Source: Clostridia bacterium (GTDB lineage: Bacteria; Bacillota; Clostridia; Oscillospirales; CAG-272). Taken from it: DNA of 7,636 bases. The stretch covers positions 1 through 7,636 of the forward strand of contig JAFNZX010000062.1 in assembly GCA_017382615.1 (NCBI GenBank), read 5' to 3'. The translations under genes were made by a program, and so were the position numbers. Shown here one piece after another: positions 1 to 5,676 of this stretch. Below the pieces are notes generated by a model that worked only from the letters and a program-made list of their open reading frames with translations, did no database searches and was not told the DNA's origin. Numbering within the stretch: position 1 is the stretch's first letter; every line of letters starts with the position of its first letter.

Positions 1-1455
1 CATCTCCTTGGCAATCGACTCGGCAGCTTCGTCGAAATAGCCGTTTTCCAGCTTGGCAGTGACACTGTAAAGGCGTTCGCTGTCCTTGCTGTTGTTGACA
101 AGGATTTTGGTGTAGAGTGTGTTGCCCTTGCGGAGCAGATAACCCTGCTCGATTGCCTTTGCGGCAATCTCCTGTTCATCCTCGGTCAGGGAGCGAACGG
201 ACAAGCCGTTAATGGCGCGAAGGGTCATGAGAAGCATGGAATCGGTTGAAATATTGTGACCGCAGTGGAAATGCTTCTGAATGCGCGAGATGTAAATGTT
301 TCTGATGAAGACGTGCGAGTAGCCGCTAATATTCTTGGAAACGGCGCCGTCTAAGCCGCAACCAAAATACTTGCCCAGGCTTTCAAAGCCGTAAACGCTG
401 AAGGGACGGTTGGGCTCGGGATCAACGACATCGGCAAAATACTTGGTATTGAGCACATTGGTGACGCGATCCTCAAGGGTGTGCGCTATCCGAAAAATCT
501 GCTGCCAAAGGATCAGATTGAGATCTACCTCGTGATTTAAGTAGGGGAATGCGAGATATTCATCCTTGTGCTGCTCGATGAAATTCGCAATCACGTCTGC
601 AACCATGGGAATCTGCTGCTCGTAAAGAGCAATTGCTTTTTCCATGGTCTCTCTGTCAAAGAGCACGAAGTTGACGCCGTATCTGCCGTTGTCAAGGCGG
701 CGCAGAAGGCCGTATTGACCGTTTCTGCCGCGGGTCAGAATTTCAAGCTCCTGCTCAATGTACAGCGTGGGTACGTTCAGCTCTGCCGCAATTTCGGATG
801 CGGTCTTGGGGGAACGGTGGCAAAGATGCAGGACGTGCATGGAAAGCTGACGCTCGAAGCCTTCGCGCGGATCACCCCAACCGGGGTCACCTGTACCAAT
901 GATGTCATAGTCAATATTGCCCAGTGCAACGGGCTTGTTGGTTGTTGTCATGTTTTCTACCTCTTCTTTCAGTTTCTTTCTTGCCGAATAGAGTCTTTGG
1001 CGGACCGTGTCCTCGCGCACGCCCTGCTCGGTGGCAATCTCTGCGATCGGCTTGCCGTCGAGATAAAAGGCGATCATGACCTCGCGGTAAGCACGGGTCA
1101 GGTAGGCAATGCGGCGGTAGACGTCGGGCAAAAGCTGCATGAGCGCGTCGCCTGCATCCTCCTCGTCCGTGGCAACGCCTGCAAGCGCGTCGTCGGGGTC
1201 GCCCACGTAGCCGTACGCGTCGGATTGGCTGCGCTTTTGGCAATAGTCGGCGTACACGTTTCGCGCTACGCGCCAGATAAAGGCGTAGGGCTCTGCGATC
1301 TCGCCGTCACGGTTGGCGGCTTTGATCAGCGCGTACACGATATCCGAGCAAAGCTCCTGCGCAGCGTAGCTGTCGCGGGTACGCGGATAGCAGTAGCCGT
1401 ACAGCTTGTCCAGCAGCGCTTCGTCGATCATATTCAGCAATTCTTGTTTTTTCAT
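1..1455 (-). CDS. ECF-like sigma-70 factor with long C-terminal extension (partial, 3' end outside window)
   Basis: The frame is open for 485 codons from the ATG at 1455 to base 1 with no stop, so the C-terminus is missing. Residues about 10-80 look like sigma region 2, with the core-binding/-10 recognition stretch around FIWRVARNVYADYCQKR (59-75). Residues about 105-165 look like region 4, with the helix-turn-helix in IAEIATEQGVREDTVRQRLYSARKKL. This should bind RNA polymerase core and direct it to a special promoter set. After residue 169 the same frame continues for over 300 residues. Residues about 205-262 (SPKTASEIAAELNVPTLYIEQELEIL, then a basic RGRNGQYGLLRR wing) resemble a winged helix; the rest is unrecognised and could be a sensor or autoregulatory part. 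The start is supported by GGAG six bases upstream (complement of 1462-1465). No transmembrane segment or adjacent anti-sigma gene is visible. The sigma assignment is strong; the role of the extension is inference. Confidence 0.87.
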   Translation of the reverse strand, partial: MKKQELLNMIDEALLDKLYGYCYPRTRDSYAAQELCSDIVYALIKAANRDGEIAEPYAFIWRVARNVYADYCQKRSQSDAYGYVGDPDDALAGVATDEEDAGDALMQLLPDVYRRIAYLTRAYREVMIAFYLDGKPIAEIATEQGVREDTVRQRLYSARKKLKEEVENMTTTNKPVALGNIDYDIIGTGDPGWGDPREGFERQLSMHVLHLCHRSPKTASEIAAELNVPTLYIEQELEILTRGRNGQYGLLRRLDNGRYGVNFVLFDRETMEKAIALYEQQIPMVADVIANFIEQHKDEYLAFPYLNHEVDLNLILWQQIFRIAHTLEDRVTNVLNTKYFADVVDPEPNRPFSVYGFESLGKYFGCGLDGAVSKNISGYSHVFIRNIYISRIQKHFHCGHNISTDSMLLMTLRAINGLSVRSLTEDEQEIAAKAIEQGYLLRKGNTLYTKILVNNSKDSERLYSVTAKLENGYFDEAAESIAKEM

Positions 1456-1488
1456 ATCTTTCTCCAAAGCTTTGATCAATGCTTTCGT

Positions 1489-1517
1489 CTGTATAGTCGG
1501 CAATTATGTAAAAGGTG
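1489..1517 (-). promoter_or_regulatory. Possible ECF-type (autoregulatory) promoter of the sigma-factor gene
   Basis: Reading toward the sigma gene, CACCTTTTACA (complement of 1507-1517) is followed by CCGACTATACAG (complement of 1489-1500), about 35 bases before the ATG. No good sigma-A -35/-10 pair lies in front of this gene, unlike the other promoters in the window, and ECF factors often transcribe their own genes. The elements do not match a consensus I can name and their spacing is short, so this is a weak suggestion. Confidence 0.25.
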
Positions 1518-1579
1518 AGGTGGGGTAGAAAATAATTTTGAATATTTTTGAAAATGAAGATGTGAAAGAGCGGTGCGGT

Positions 1580-1822
1580 GATGAACCTCATCCACCGCAA
1601 CCGCGTCGGTTTTTCTCGGCAGGGACGCCTCGAACACCCTCCGCTGCGGTCCCCCTTCCCCAGCGGGGAAGGCTTTATCTTGTGTATCCGTCTTTTTCGG
1701 GTATTCGTTCCGGGGCAGCCATTTTGAGCCTTCCCCGCGGGGGAAGGGGGACCGCAGCGAAGCGAATTTCACAGAGGCACGAGGTGAAATGAGAGAAGCG
1801 ATTGCGGTGGATGAGGTGCATC
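1580..1822. repeat. Nested inverted-repeat (palindromic, MITE/REP-like) intergenic element
   Basis: Two pairs of inverted arms share one centre. The outer arms are 1580-1604 and 1798-1822 (23 of 25 bases complementary, core CCTCATCCACCGCAA). The inner arms are 1641-1674 and 1727-1760 (32 of 34 complementary). The unpaired stretches between outer and inner arms are nearly equal (36 and 37 bases), so the whole could fold as one long hairpin or cruciform with a 52-base loop at 1675-1726. The element fills most of the 400-bp gap between the sigma-factor start and the MazG-like stop; I see no credible gene in that gap. It carries no transposase. It looks like a non-autonomous dispersed repeat of the kind found between genes in Clostridia, but copy number cannot be judged here. 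Confidence 0.8.
1654..1747. repeat. Paired self-complementary hairpins inside the inner arms
   Basis: Each inner arm of the element is itself a perfect 8-bp hairpin with a 3-base loop: CCTTCCCC-AGC-GGGGAAGG at 1654-1672 and CCTTCCCC-GCG-GGGGAAGG at 1729-1747. The element can therefore switch between one long stem and two short ones. In RNA read from the MazG-like gene these hairpins lie just past its stop codon and could slow or end transcription or protect the 3' end, though no clear U-tract follows. Confidence 0.75.
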
Positions 1823-1855
1823 ATACGGACGCTCCGTTGCATCATGTGAATGCTG

Positions 1856-2158
1856 TTAACTTTCAATGAGCAAAATCTTCTCCCCAAAGCCGCCGCGTTT
1901 GTTGGCTTTATCTGCGCGGATGCGTTCAAGATCGGCGGGGGAGAGGCTCTGCAGGGCGGCGCAGGCGTAAATGACCTCAAGTAGGTCTGCAAGCTCCTCG
2001 GGGCTGTGCGATTCCAAATATTCTGCCAGTTCCTCGCCAAGCTTTTGGTCTAATTTTTGCGCGTATTCCTCATCCGAGAGAATGCGCGTTTTGCACGTGC
2101 CGCCCTTTTTTTCAATGATTTCGGGAATGCGGTCGCGTACGAGCTTGTTATATATCAT
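1856..2158 (-). CDS. MazG-like nucleotide pyrophosphohydrolase (phosphoribosyl-ATP pyrophosphohydrolase-like)
   Basis: This 100-residue protein opens with MIYNKLVRDRIPEII, the hallmark start of the small all-alpha NTP pyrophosphohydrolase family often annotated as phosphoribosyl-ATP pyrophosphohydrolase-like or predicted house-cleaning NTPase. The acidic metal-binding helices are visible as KLGEELAEYLES (39-50) and PEELADLLEVI (53-63); E42/E43/E46 and E55/D58 are the probable Mg2+ ligands. The family hydrolyses nucleoside triphosphates, often non-canonical ones, to monophosphate and pyrophosphate in the cytoplasm; the substrate here is unknown. It is too isolated and divergent to be the histidine-pathway HisE. 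The start at 2158 is preferred over an in-frame ATG at 2170 because GGAGG overlaps that upstream codon and lies five bases before 2158. It has its own promoter and is followed by the palindromic element. Confidence 0.87.
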   Translation of the reverse strand: MIYNKLVRDRIPEIIEKKGGTCKTRILSDEEYAQKLDQKLGEELAEYLESHSPEELADLLEVIYACAALQSLSPADLERIRADKANKRGGFGEKILLIES

Positions 2159-2184
2159 ATCTGCCTCCATGCGTTTTTTCTTTC

Positions 2185-2213
2185 ATTATAACACGCATGC
2201 GAACAAAAGGCAA
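2185..2213 (-). promoter_or_regulatory. Sigma-A promoter of the MazG-like gene
   Basis: On the minus strand TTGCCT (complement of 2208-2213) and TATAAT (complement of 2185-2190) are separated by exactly 17 bases, with a TGT extension directly before the -10. It lies 27 bases before the ATG at 2158. Its -35 is 18 bases from the -35 of the opposing promoter. Confidence 0.85.
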
Positions 2214-2231
2214 GAATTTTTGATCGGCATC

Positions 2232-2260
2232 TTGCATACGTCGCGTTTTTGTGGTATAAT
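2232..2260 (+). promoter_or_regulatory. Sigma-A promoter of the unknown-protein/nuclease operon
   Basis: TTGCAT at 2232-2237 and TATAAT at 2255-2260 are separated by 17 bases, with an extended TGG just before the -10. Transcription would start near 2267, about 28 bases before the ATG at 2295. It is arranged back-to-back with the MazG-like promoter. Confidence 0.87.
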
Positions 2261-2294
2261 GGCAGGGCGATTGATAGAAAGGTGAGGTGAGCGC

Positions 2295-2702
2295 ATGATT
2301 CTGATGGTATGTATCGACGACCGTGGCGGTATGATGTTCAATCATCGCAGGCAGAGCCGTGACCGCGTGCTTTGCGCAAGAATGTTGGAGATTGCCAAGG
2401 ATACGCGGTTGCACGTCACGCCCTATACGCAAAAAATATTTGATCCCTCGGCACCCTTGTGCGTGTGTGACGCACCGTGGCAAGCGGCGGCAAGGGGAGA
2501 GTATTATTTTGCCGAGGATGGCGAGATCCCTATGGAGCGCGTGGAAAAGGTGTATCTGTACCGCTGGAACAGAGCTTATCCCGGGGATCGCTTTTTCCAT
2601 GCCGATCTGGCTTCTCTTGGCTTTATACTGACGCAAAGCGAGGATTTTACGGGATCGTCGCACGACCAAATCACCGAGGAGATTTACGTAAAGGAGAATT
2701 GA
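2295..2702 (+). CDS. Conserved protein of unknown function, operon partner of the nuclease
   Basis: This 135-residue soluble protein has no signal peptide or membrane segment. It begins MILMVCIDDRGGMMFN followed by RRQSRDR, a motif I associate from memory with a small clostridial family that databases sometimes label ribonuclease Z; the protein lacks the metallo-beta-lactamase HxHxDH motif, so that label would be wrong. Other visible segments are PYTQKIF (residues 43-49), YYFAEDGEIP, VEKVYLYRWNRAYPGDRFF and a C-terminal SLGFILTQSEDFTGSSHDQITEEIY. The start has GAGGTGA ending four bases upstream; an in-frame ATG at 2304 is a less likely alternative. The stop is three bases before the next gene's ATG, so it is almost surely co-transcribed and coupled with the secreted nuclease. 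A role in nuclease production, immunity or regulation would be guesswork; I assign no function. Confidence 0.85.
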   Translation: MILMVCIDDRGGMMFNHRRQSRDRVLCARMLEIAKDTRLHVTPYTQKIFDPSAPLCVCDAPWQAAARGEYYFAEDGEIPMERVEKVYLYRWNRAYPGDRFFHADLASLGFILTQSEDFTGSSHDQITEEIYVKEN

Positions 2703-2705
2703 TGC

Positions 2706-3857
2706 ATGTTTGATTTCAAAAAATTATTTGGCAAACGCGCGCTGACGCGCGCACTTGCTGCGCTGCTGTTGGCACTGGTGCTTTGTCTCTCTGCCTGCGA
2801 GGGGCAGGGAACAGGGATCGTTGACACCACCGTTGCAGATACGTCAGCCCCCACCGAGCAGCAGACCACGGTAGCGGACACGGATACCGATGCTCCTACC
2901 GAAGAGCCTACCGAAGAACCTACCGAAGAGTCCACCGACGAACCCACCGAGCAACCCACCGAGCAACCCACCCAGGGCACGACCGAAGCACCTACGACTG
3001 AGCCCGAAACGCCTGCGGAAACCGAAACAGAGGAGCCCACACCCGAGCTTGATATCTCCAATCTCCCCGCATACAGCGGCAAGGACTACGTTGCGCTCAA
3101 TGGCAACGTTCCGTATTTTACAGAATCGGAAAAGGTCACAACGTCGTATGAAACGTACGGCGATTTGGATGCGTTGGGCAGATGCACGGTTGTTACGGCG
3201 TGCTGCGGCAGAGATCTCATGCCTACCACCGACAGGGGAAATATCAGCAGCATCAAGCCCACGGGCTGGGTGCAGGCACAGTACAGCATTGTTAATGGCG
3301 GCAACCTGTATAACCGCTGCCATCTGATCGGCTGGCAGATCACGGGCGAGAATGCAAACGCGCAGAATCTGATCACGGGTACAAGATATTTCAACGAGAA
3401 CATGATCCCCTATGAGAACATGATCGCGGACTATATTAAGGAAACGAACAATCACGTCATGTATCGCGTCACGCCAATCTTTGAAGGGAATAACCTTGTT
3501 GCAAGCGGTGCTGTGATGGAGGCGTGGTCGGTTGAGGACGAGGGCGACGGCGTATGCTTCTGCGTATACTTGTACAACGTGCAGCCCGGCGTGGTGATCG
3601 ATTACGCAACGGGTGAAAGCTATCTTGAAGCCGACGGCGGGCCCACCACCCCCGGTGAGGAGACCACCATTCCCGACGACGGACTGTTGCACTACGTGCT
3701 CAACAAGAGCTCCAAGAAGATTCACAAGACCACCTGCTCCAGCGTGCCTACCATCAAGCCCTCCAACCGCGAGGATTTTGCGGGAACGGAAGAGGAATTG
3801 GCGGCACTCTATGCAAAGGGCTATAAGGATTGCGGCAGCTGTAAGGGCGCACATTAA
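2706..3857 (+). CDS. Lipoprotein DNA/RNA non-specific endonuclease with C-terminal His/Cys domain
   Basis: This 383-residue protein has a lipoprotein signal: basic KRALTR, hydrophobic residues 15-28, and lipobox LSAC with Cys31. A Thr/Glu/Pro-rich linker (about 40-115) precedes a nuclease domain (about 120-305) of the beta-beta-alpha-metal NUC/EndA type. The active-site segment is YNRCHLIGWQ (202-211), with His206 as probable general base; Asn217 or Asn221 in ENANAQNLITGTRYFN is the probable Mg2+ ligand. The usual DRGH is NRCH here. A C-terminal module (about 328-383) begins HYVLNKSSKKIH and carries H340, C344, C376 and C379, like the small Ada-type Cys domain found on other secreted Firmicute nucleases. 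It probably degrades extracellular nucleic acid at the outer membrane face for nutrients or competition. The start follows AAGGAG (2691-2696) by nine bases; the upstream gene ends three bases before it. Confidence 0.9.
   Translation: MFDFKKLFGKRALTRALAALLLALVLCLSACEGQGTGIVDTTVADTSAPTEQQTTVADTDTDAPTEEPTEEPTEESTDEPTEQPTEQPTQGTTEAPTTEPETPAETETEEPTPELDISNLPAYSGKDYVALNGNVPYFTESEKVTTSYETYGDLDALGRCTVVTACCGRDLMPTTDRGNISSIKPTGWVQAQYSIVNGGNLYNRCHLIGWQITGENANAQNLITGTRYFNENMIPYENMIADYIKETNNHVMYRVTPIFEGNNLVASGAVMEAWSVEDEGDGVCFCVYLYNVQPGVVIDYATGESYLEADGGPTTPGEETTIPDDGLLHYVLNKSSKKIHKTTCSSVPTIKPSNREDFAGTEEELAALYAKGYKDCGSCKGAH
2895..2978 (+). repeat. 12-bp tandem repeats encoding the P-T-E-E/Q linker
   Basis: Seven imperfect 12-base units (CCTACCGAAGAG and variants) encode residues 64-91 of the nuclease as four-residue Pro-Thr-acidic/amide units. 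It is a low-complexity spacer that would hold the nuclease domain away from the membrane anchor. Such tracts can change length by slippage. Confidence 0.85.
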
Positions 3858-3873
3858 AGCATGAAAACGGAAA

Positions 3874-3906
3874 ACGACTCGGGCTATAACTGCCCGGGTC
3901 GTTTTT
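3874..3906 (+). terminator. Intrinsic terminator after the nuclease operon
   Basis: ACGACTCGGGC (3874-3884) pairs with GCCCGGGTCGT (3892-3902) around the 7-base loop TATAACT, giving an 11-bp stem with one G-T pair, followed by a T-run at 3902-3906. It starts 17 bases after the nuclease stop. Confidence 0.92.
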
Positions 3907-3972
3907 GTGTGATCCAATATCTGATGAAAAATGCTCCGAATCCGCTTTTGCATAGATTTCTCAATTTATGCA

Positions 3973-4001
3973 TTGACATCTTGCAAAGGGAATGGTATAC
4001 T
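3973..4001 (+). promoter_or_regulatory. Sigma-A promoter of the LRR protein gene
   Basis: A perfect TTGACA (3973-3978) and TATACT (3996-4001) are 17 bases apart, with TGG directly before the -10. This is the strongest -35 in the window and suggests high basal expression. Transcription would begin near 4008, 40 bases before the ATG. Confidence 0.9.
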
Positions 4002-4047
4002 ATATATAATTGTTACAAATTGATGAATTTTGTTGAAGGGAGACGCT

Positions 4048-5592
4048 ATGGATAAGTCGCAGAGACGGGCGTTGATGTTTTATGCGAGAAAGAAGCAGAT
4101 CATCACAACCGCAGTGATCTTAGCAATCGTACTGGTTTTGGGAGTAGTGGCAGCTGCACTGTGCTTTACGGAGCCGGGAAGGGATATCGTGAAAGAGGTC
4201 AGGTATATCGTGAACGAGCTCGAGTATATCGTGGATGACGTCAAGATTCTTTGGAACGACAGCGTTTCATACGTGCAGGAAAGTCTGAAAAGAGACCAAT
4301 TGATATATACGCTGAATGCTGATGGAACCGGGTATATTGTTACCGCAGACGGAGCATTCGATAATGCTAATATCAAGATCCCTATACTGTATAAGGATCT
4401 GCCCGTCACGCAGATTGGAGATAAAGGCTTTTATAACTGCGGAGCAGCAAGCATCGTGATTCCGAACAGCGTTACGCATATCGGCGAAAATGCTTTTGCA
4501 AATTGCAAAAACCTGTCGCAAGTTACCATATCGGAAAACGTGACCGTAATCAGCAAGAGGGCATTCAGTGGTTGTACAAGCTTACAAAGTGTCACGATTC
4601 CGGATGGTGTGCAGTATTTGGAAGAGCGTGCCTTTGAAAACTGTACAAGCCTGACGCAAGTTACTATATCGAAAAATGTTATAGGAATCAAAAAAGGTGT
4701 GTTTATAGGGTGTACGAGCTTGCAAAGTATTACGATTCCCGAGGGTGTGAAGTATCTGGAAGAGTACGCTTTTTCCGGTTGCACAAGTTTGGAACGTGTG
4801 GTGCTTCCGAAAATAATGAACGGAATTGGCAATCATGCATTTGAGAATTGTTTAGCCTTGAAGAGCGTCGTGCTTTCCGATGGCTTGACTTCTATAAGAT
4901 CCCATACTTTTTACGGCTGTACTGCATTGAGTGAAATCACGATTCCTGATAGTGTGAAATATATAAGAGCCTATGCTTTTGCAGAATCCGGTATCACCAA
5001 AATTGTAATTCATACGGGGATAAGCAGGATAGAAAAGTATGCATTTTTCCAATGTAACGAATTGAAGACGGTTACTATGGAGAATGGCGTTCGAAATATT
5101 GATCAGCACGCATTTGCAGCATGTGCAGCTTTACAGGAGATAGCACTTCCGGATAGTATTGAAAATATCGAGCAGAGTGTGTTTTCCGATTGCGTGTCGT
5201 TGACGGACGTGACGCTGCCGAATAATCTCAAAAATCTTGAAAATGATGTATTTGCGAATTGCACAAGCTTGACCGAGATTGTAATTCCCGGTAATATTAA
5301 TACCATATATCGAGATGCGTTCTCCGGCTGCACCTCTTTGACGAGCGTTACAATTTCCTATGGGGTAAAGCATGTGTACGATAAAGTGTTTTCCGGTTGT
5401 AGTGCGTTGAAGCAGATCACGATTCCAAGTAGCATGAATTGGATGTATTTTTCTTTCTCGGAGTGTGCCGGTTTGACGGATATTTATTTTACCGGAACAG
5501 AGGAGGAGTGGCAGGGGGTTCTGACCGGCGATGCCGGCGACGCCCCATTGCCGGACACCGTTACCGTTCACTTTAACTATACGGGAGAATAG
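4048..5592 (+). CDS. Membrane-anchored BspA-type leucine-rich repeat surface protein
   Basis: This 514-residue protein has a short basic N-terminus (MDKSQRRALMFYARKK) and one hydrophobic helix at 18-40. No signal cleavage site is obvious, so it is probably anchored with its C-terminus outside. Residues 45-80 form a heptad-like stretch (VRYIVNE, LEYIVDD, VKILWND), likely a coiled-coil stalk. Residues about 121-480 are about fifteen 23-residue repeats of the LRR_5/Treponema-BspA type, pattern xIxxxAFxxCxxLxxVxIPxxV. The C-terminus (IYFTGTEEEWQGV onward) is the usual cap of this family, with no LPXTG or dockerin. BspA-type proteins often mediate adhesion or protein binding; the ligand here is unknown. 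The ATG at 4048 is chosen because AAGGGAG (4036-4042) lies five bases upstream; a TTG at 4030 is rejected. It stands alone between its own promoter and a terminator. The gene looks AT-richer than its neighbours. Confidence 0.92.
   Translation: MDKSQRRALMFYARKKQIITTAVILAIVLVLGVVAAALCFTEPGRDIVKEVRYIVNELEYIVDDVKILWNDSVSYVQESLKRDQLIYTLNADGTGYIVTADGAFDNANIKIPILYKDLPVTQIGDKGFYNCGAASIVIPNSVTHIGENAFANCKNLSQVTISENVTVISKRAFSGCTSLQSVTIPDGVQYLEERAFENCTSLTQVTISKNVIGIKKGVFIGCTSLQSITIPEGVKYLEEYAFSGCTSLERVVLPKIMNGIGNHAFENCLALKSVVLSDGLTSIRSHTFYGCTALSEITIPDSVKYIRAYAFAESGITKIVIHTGISRIEKYAFFQCNELKTVTMENGVRNIDQHAFAACAALQEIALPDSIENIEQSVFSDCVSLTDVTLPNNLKNLENDVFANCTSLTEIVIPGNINTIYRDAFSGCTSLTSVTISYGVKHVYDKVFSGCSALKQITIPSSMNWMYFSFSECAGLTDIYFTGTEEEWQGVLTGDAGDAPLPDTVTVHFNYTGE
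4408..5487 (+). repeat. Array of about fifteen 69-bp leucine-rich repeat units
   Basis: The conserved aromatic anchor (A/V/T/G-F) recurs at residues 128, 150, 173, 196, 219, 242, 265, 288, 311, 333, 356, 379, 402, 425 and 448, a spacing of 23 with two steps of 22. Within each unit a Cys (C131, C153, C176 and so on) three residues later and an I-P strand recur; the unit at 311 (AFAESGITKI) lacks the Cys. Confidence 0.9.
4492..4767 (+). repeat. 138-bp direct duplication (two LRR units copied as a pair)
   Basis: Bases 4492-4629 and 4630-4767 encode residues 149-194 and 195-240, which align without gaps at 31 of 46 positions and share long blocks such as GCTSLQS and YLEE. The similarity is in a two-repeat register, above that of adjacent single units, indicating a pairwise duplication. 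Confidence 0.75.
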
Positions 5593-5603
5593 ACGTAAAC
5601 TGA

Positions 5604-5621
5604 TACGGTTTCAAAACCGTA
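5604..5621. other. Small perfect hairpin between convergent genes
   Basis: TACGGTTT (5604-5611) and AAACCGTA (5614-5621) form an 8-bp perfect stem with a 2-base loop just after the LRR stop. On the minus strand it lies past the main GC stem and carries a T-run inside its arm. It may help end transcription from either side. Confidence 0.5.
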
Positions 5622-5624
5622 CAC

Positions 5625-5656
5625 CCCCGCCCCCGAGCACTCGCTCGGGGGCGGGG
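5625..5656. terminator. Strong GC-rich hairpin between convergent genes, probable bidirectional terminator
   Basis: CCCCGCCCCCGAGC (5625-5638) pairs perfectly with GCTCGGGGGCGGGG (5643-5656) around the loop ACTC, a 14-bp stem. It sits 32 bases after the LRR stop and 20 bases past the stop of the opposing protease gene, so it can serve both. The T-tract is poor on both sides (AATTTG on the plus side), so stem stability must do most of the work. Confidence 0.75.
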
Positions 5657-5676
5657 AATTTGATTGATCGATCTTT

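Noticed and set aside
911..1243. 110-codon minus-strand frame rich in Arg/Pro
   Set aside because: It is out of frame inside the sigma gene and has the low-complexity composition of a shadow frame.
568..1518. 316-codon plus-strand open frame
   Set aside because: It is the antisense shadow of the sigma-factor gene, which has sigma motifs, an RBS and consistent codon use; the plus-strand translation resembles no family and has no RBS.
1538..1792. Short frames across the palindromic element on both strands
   Set aside because: They cross the inverted-repeat arms, lack RBSs and encode Pro/Arg-rich nonsense; repeats of this type are non-coding.
2148..2669. 173-codon minus-strand frame opposite the unknown protein gene
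   Set aside because: It spans both divergent promoters and overlaps the start of the MazG-like gene; the plus-strand gene has promoter, RBS and operon spacing.
2295..2702. Ribonuclease Z identity for the 135-residue protein
   Set aside because: True RNase Z is about 300 residues with an HxHxDH metal site; neither is present.
2895..2978. Short regular repeats considered as a CRISPR-like array
   Set aside because: They are contiguous 12-base coding units without unique spacers, in frame in the nuclease linker.
2844..3953. 369-codon minus-strand frame opposite the nuclease
   Set aside because: The Gly/Arg-rich part is the antisense of the P-T-E repeat, and the frame runs across the intrinsic terminator; the nuclease has clear domains.
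3861..4055. 64-codon plus-strand frame after the nuclease
   Set aside because: It contains the terminator hairpin and the next gene's promoter, and has no RBS.
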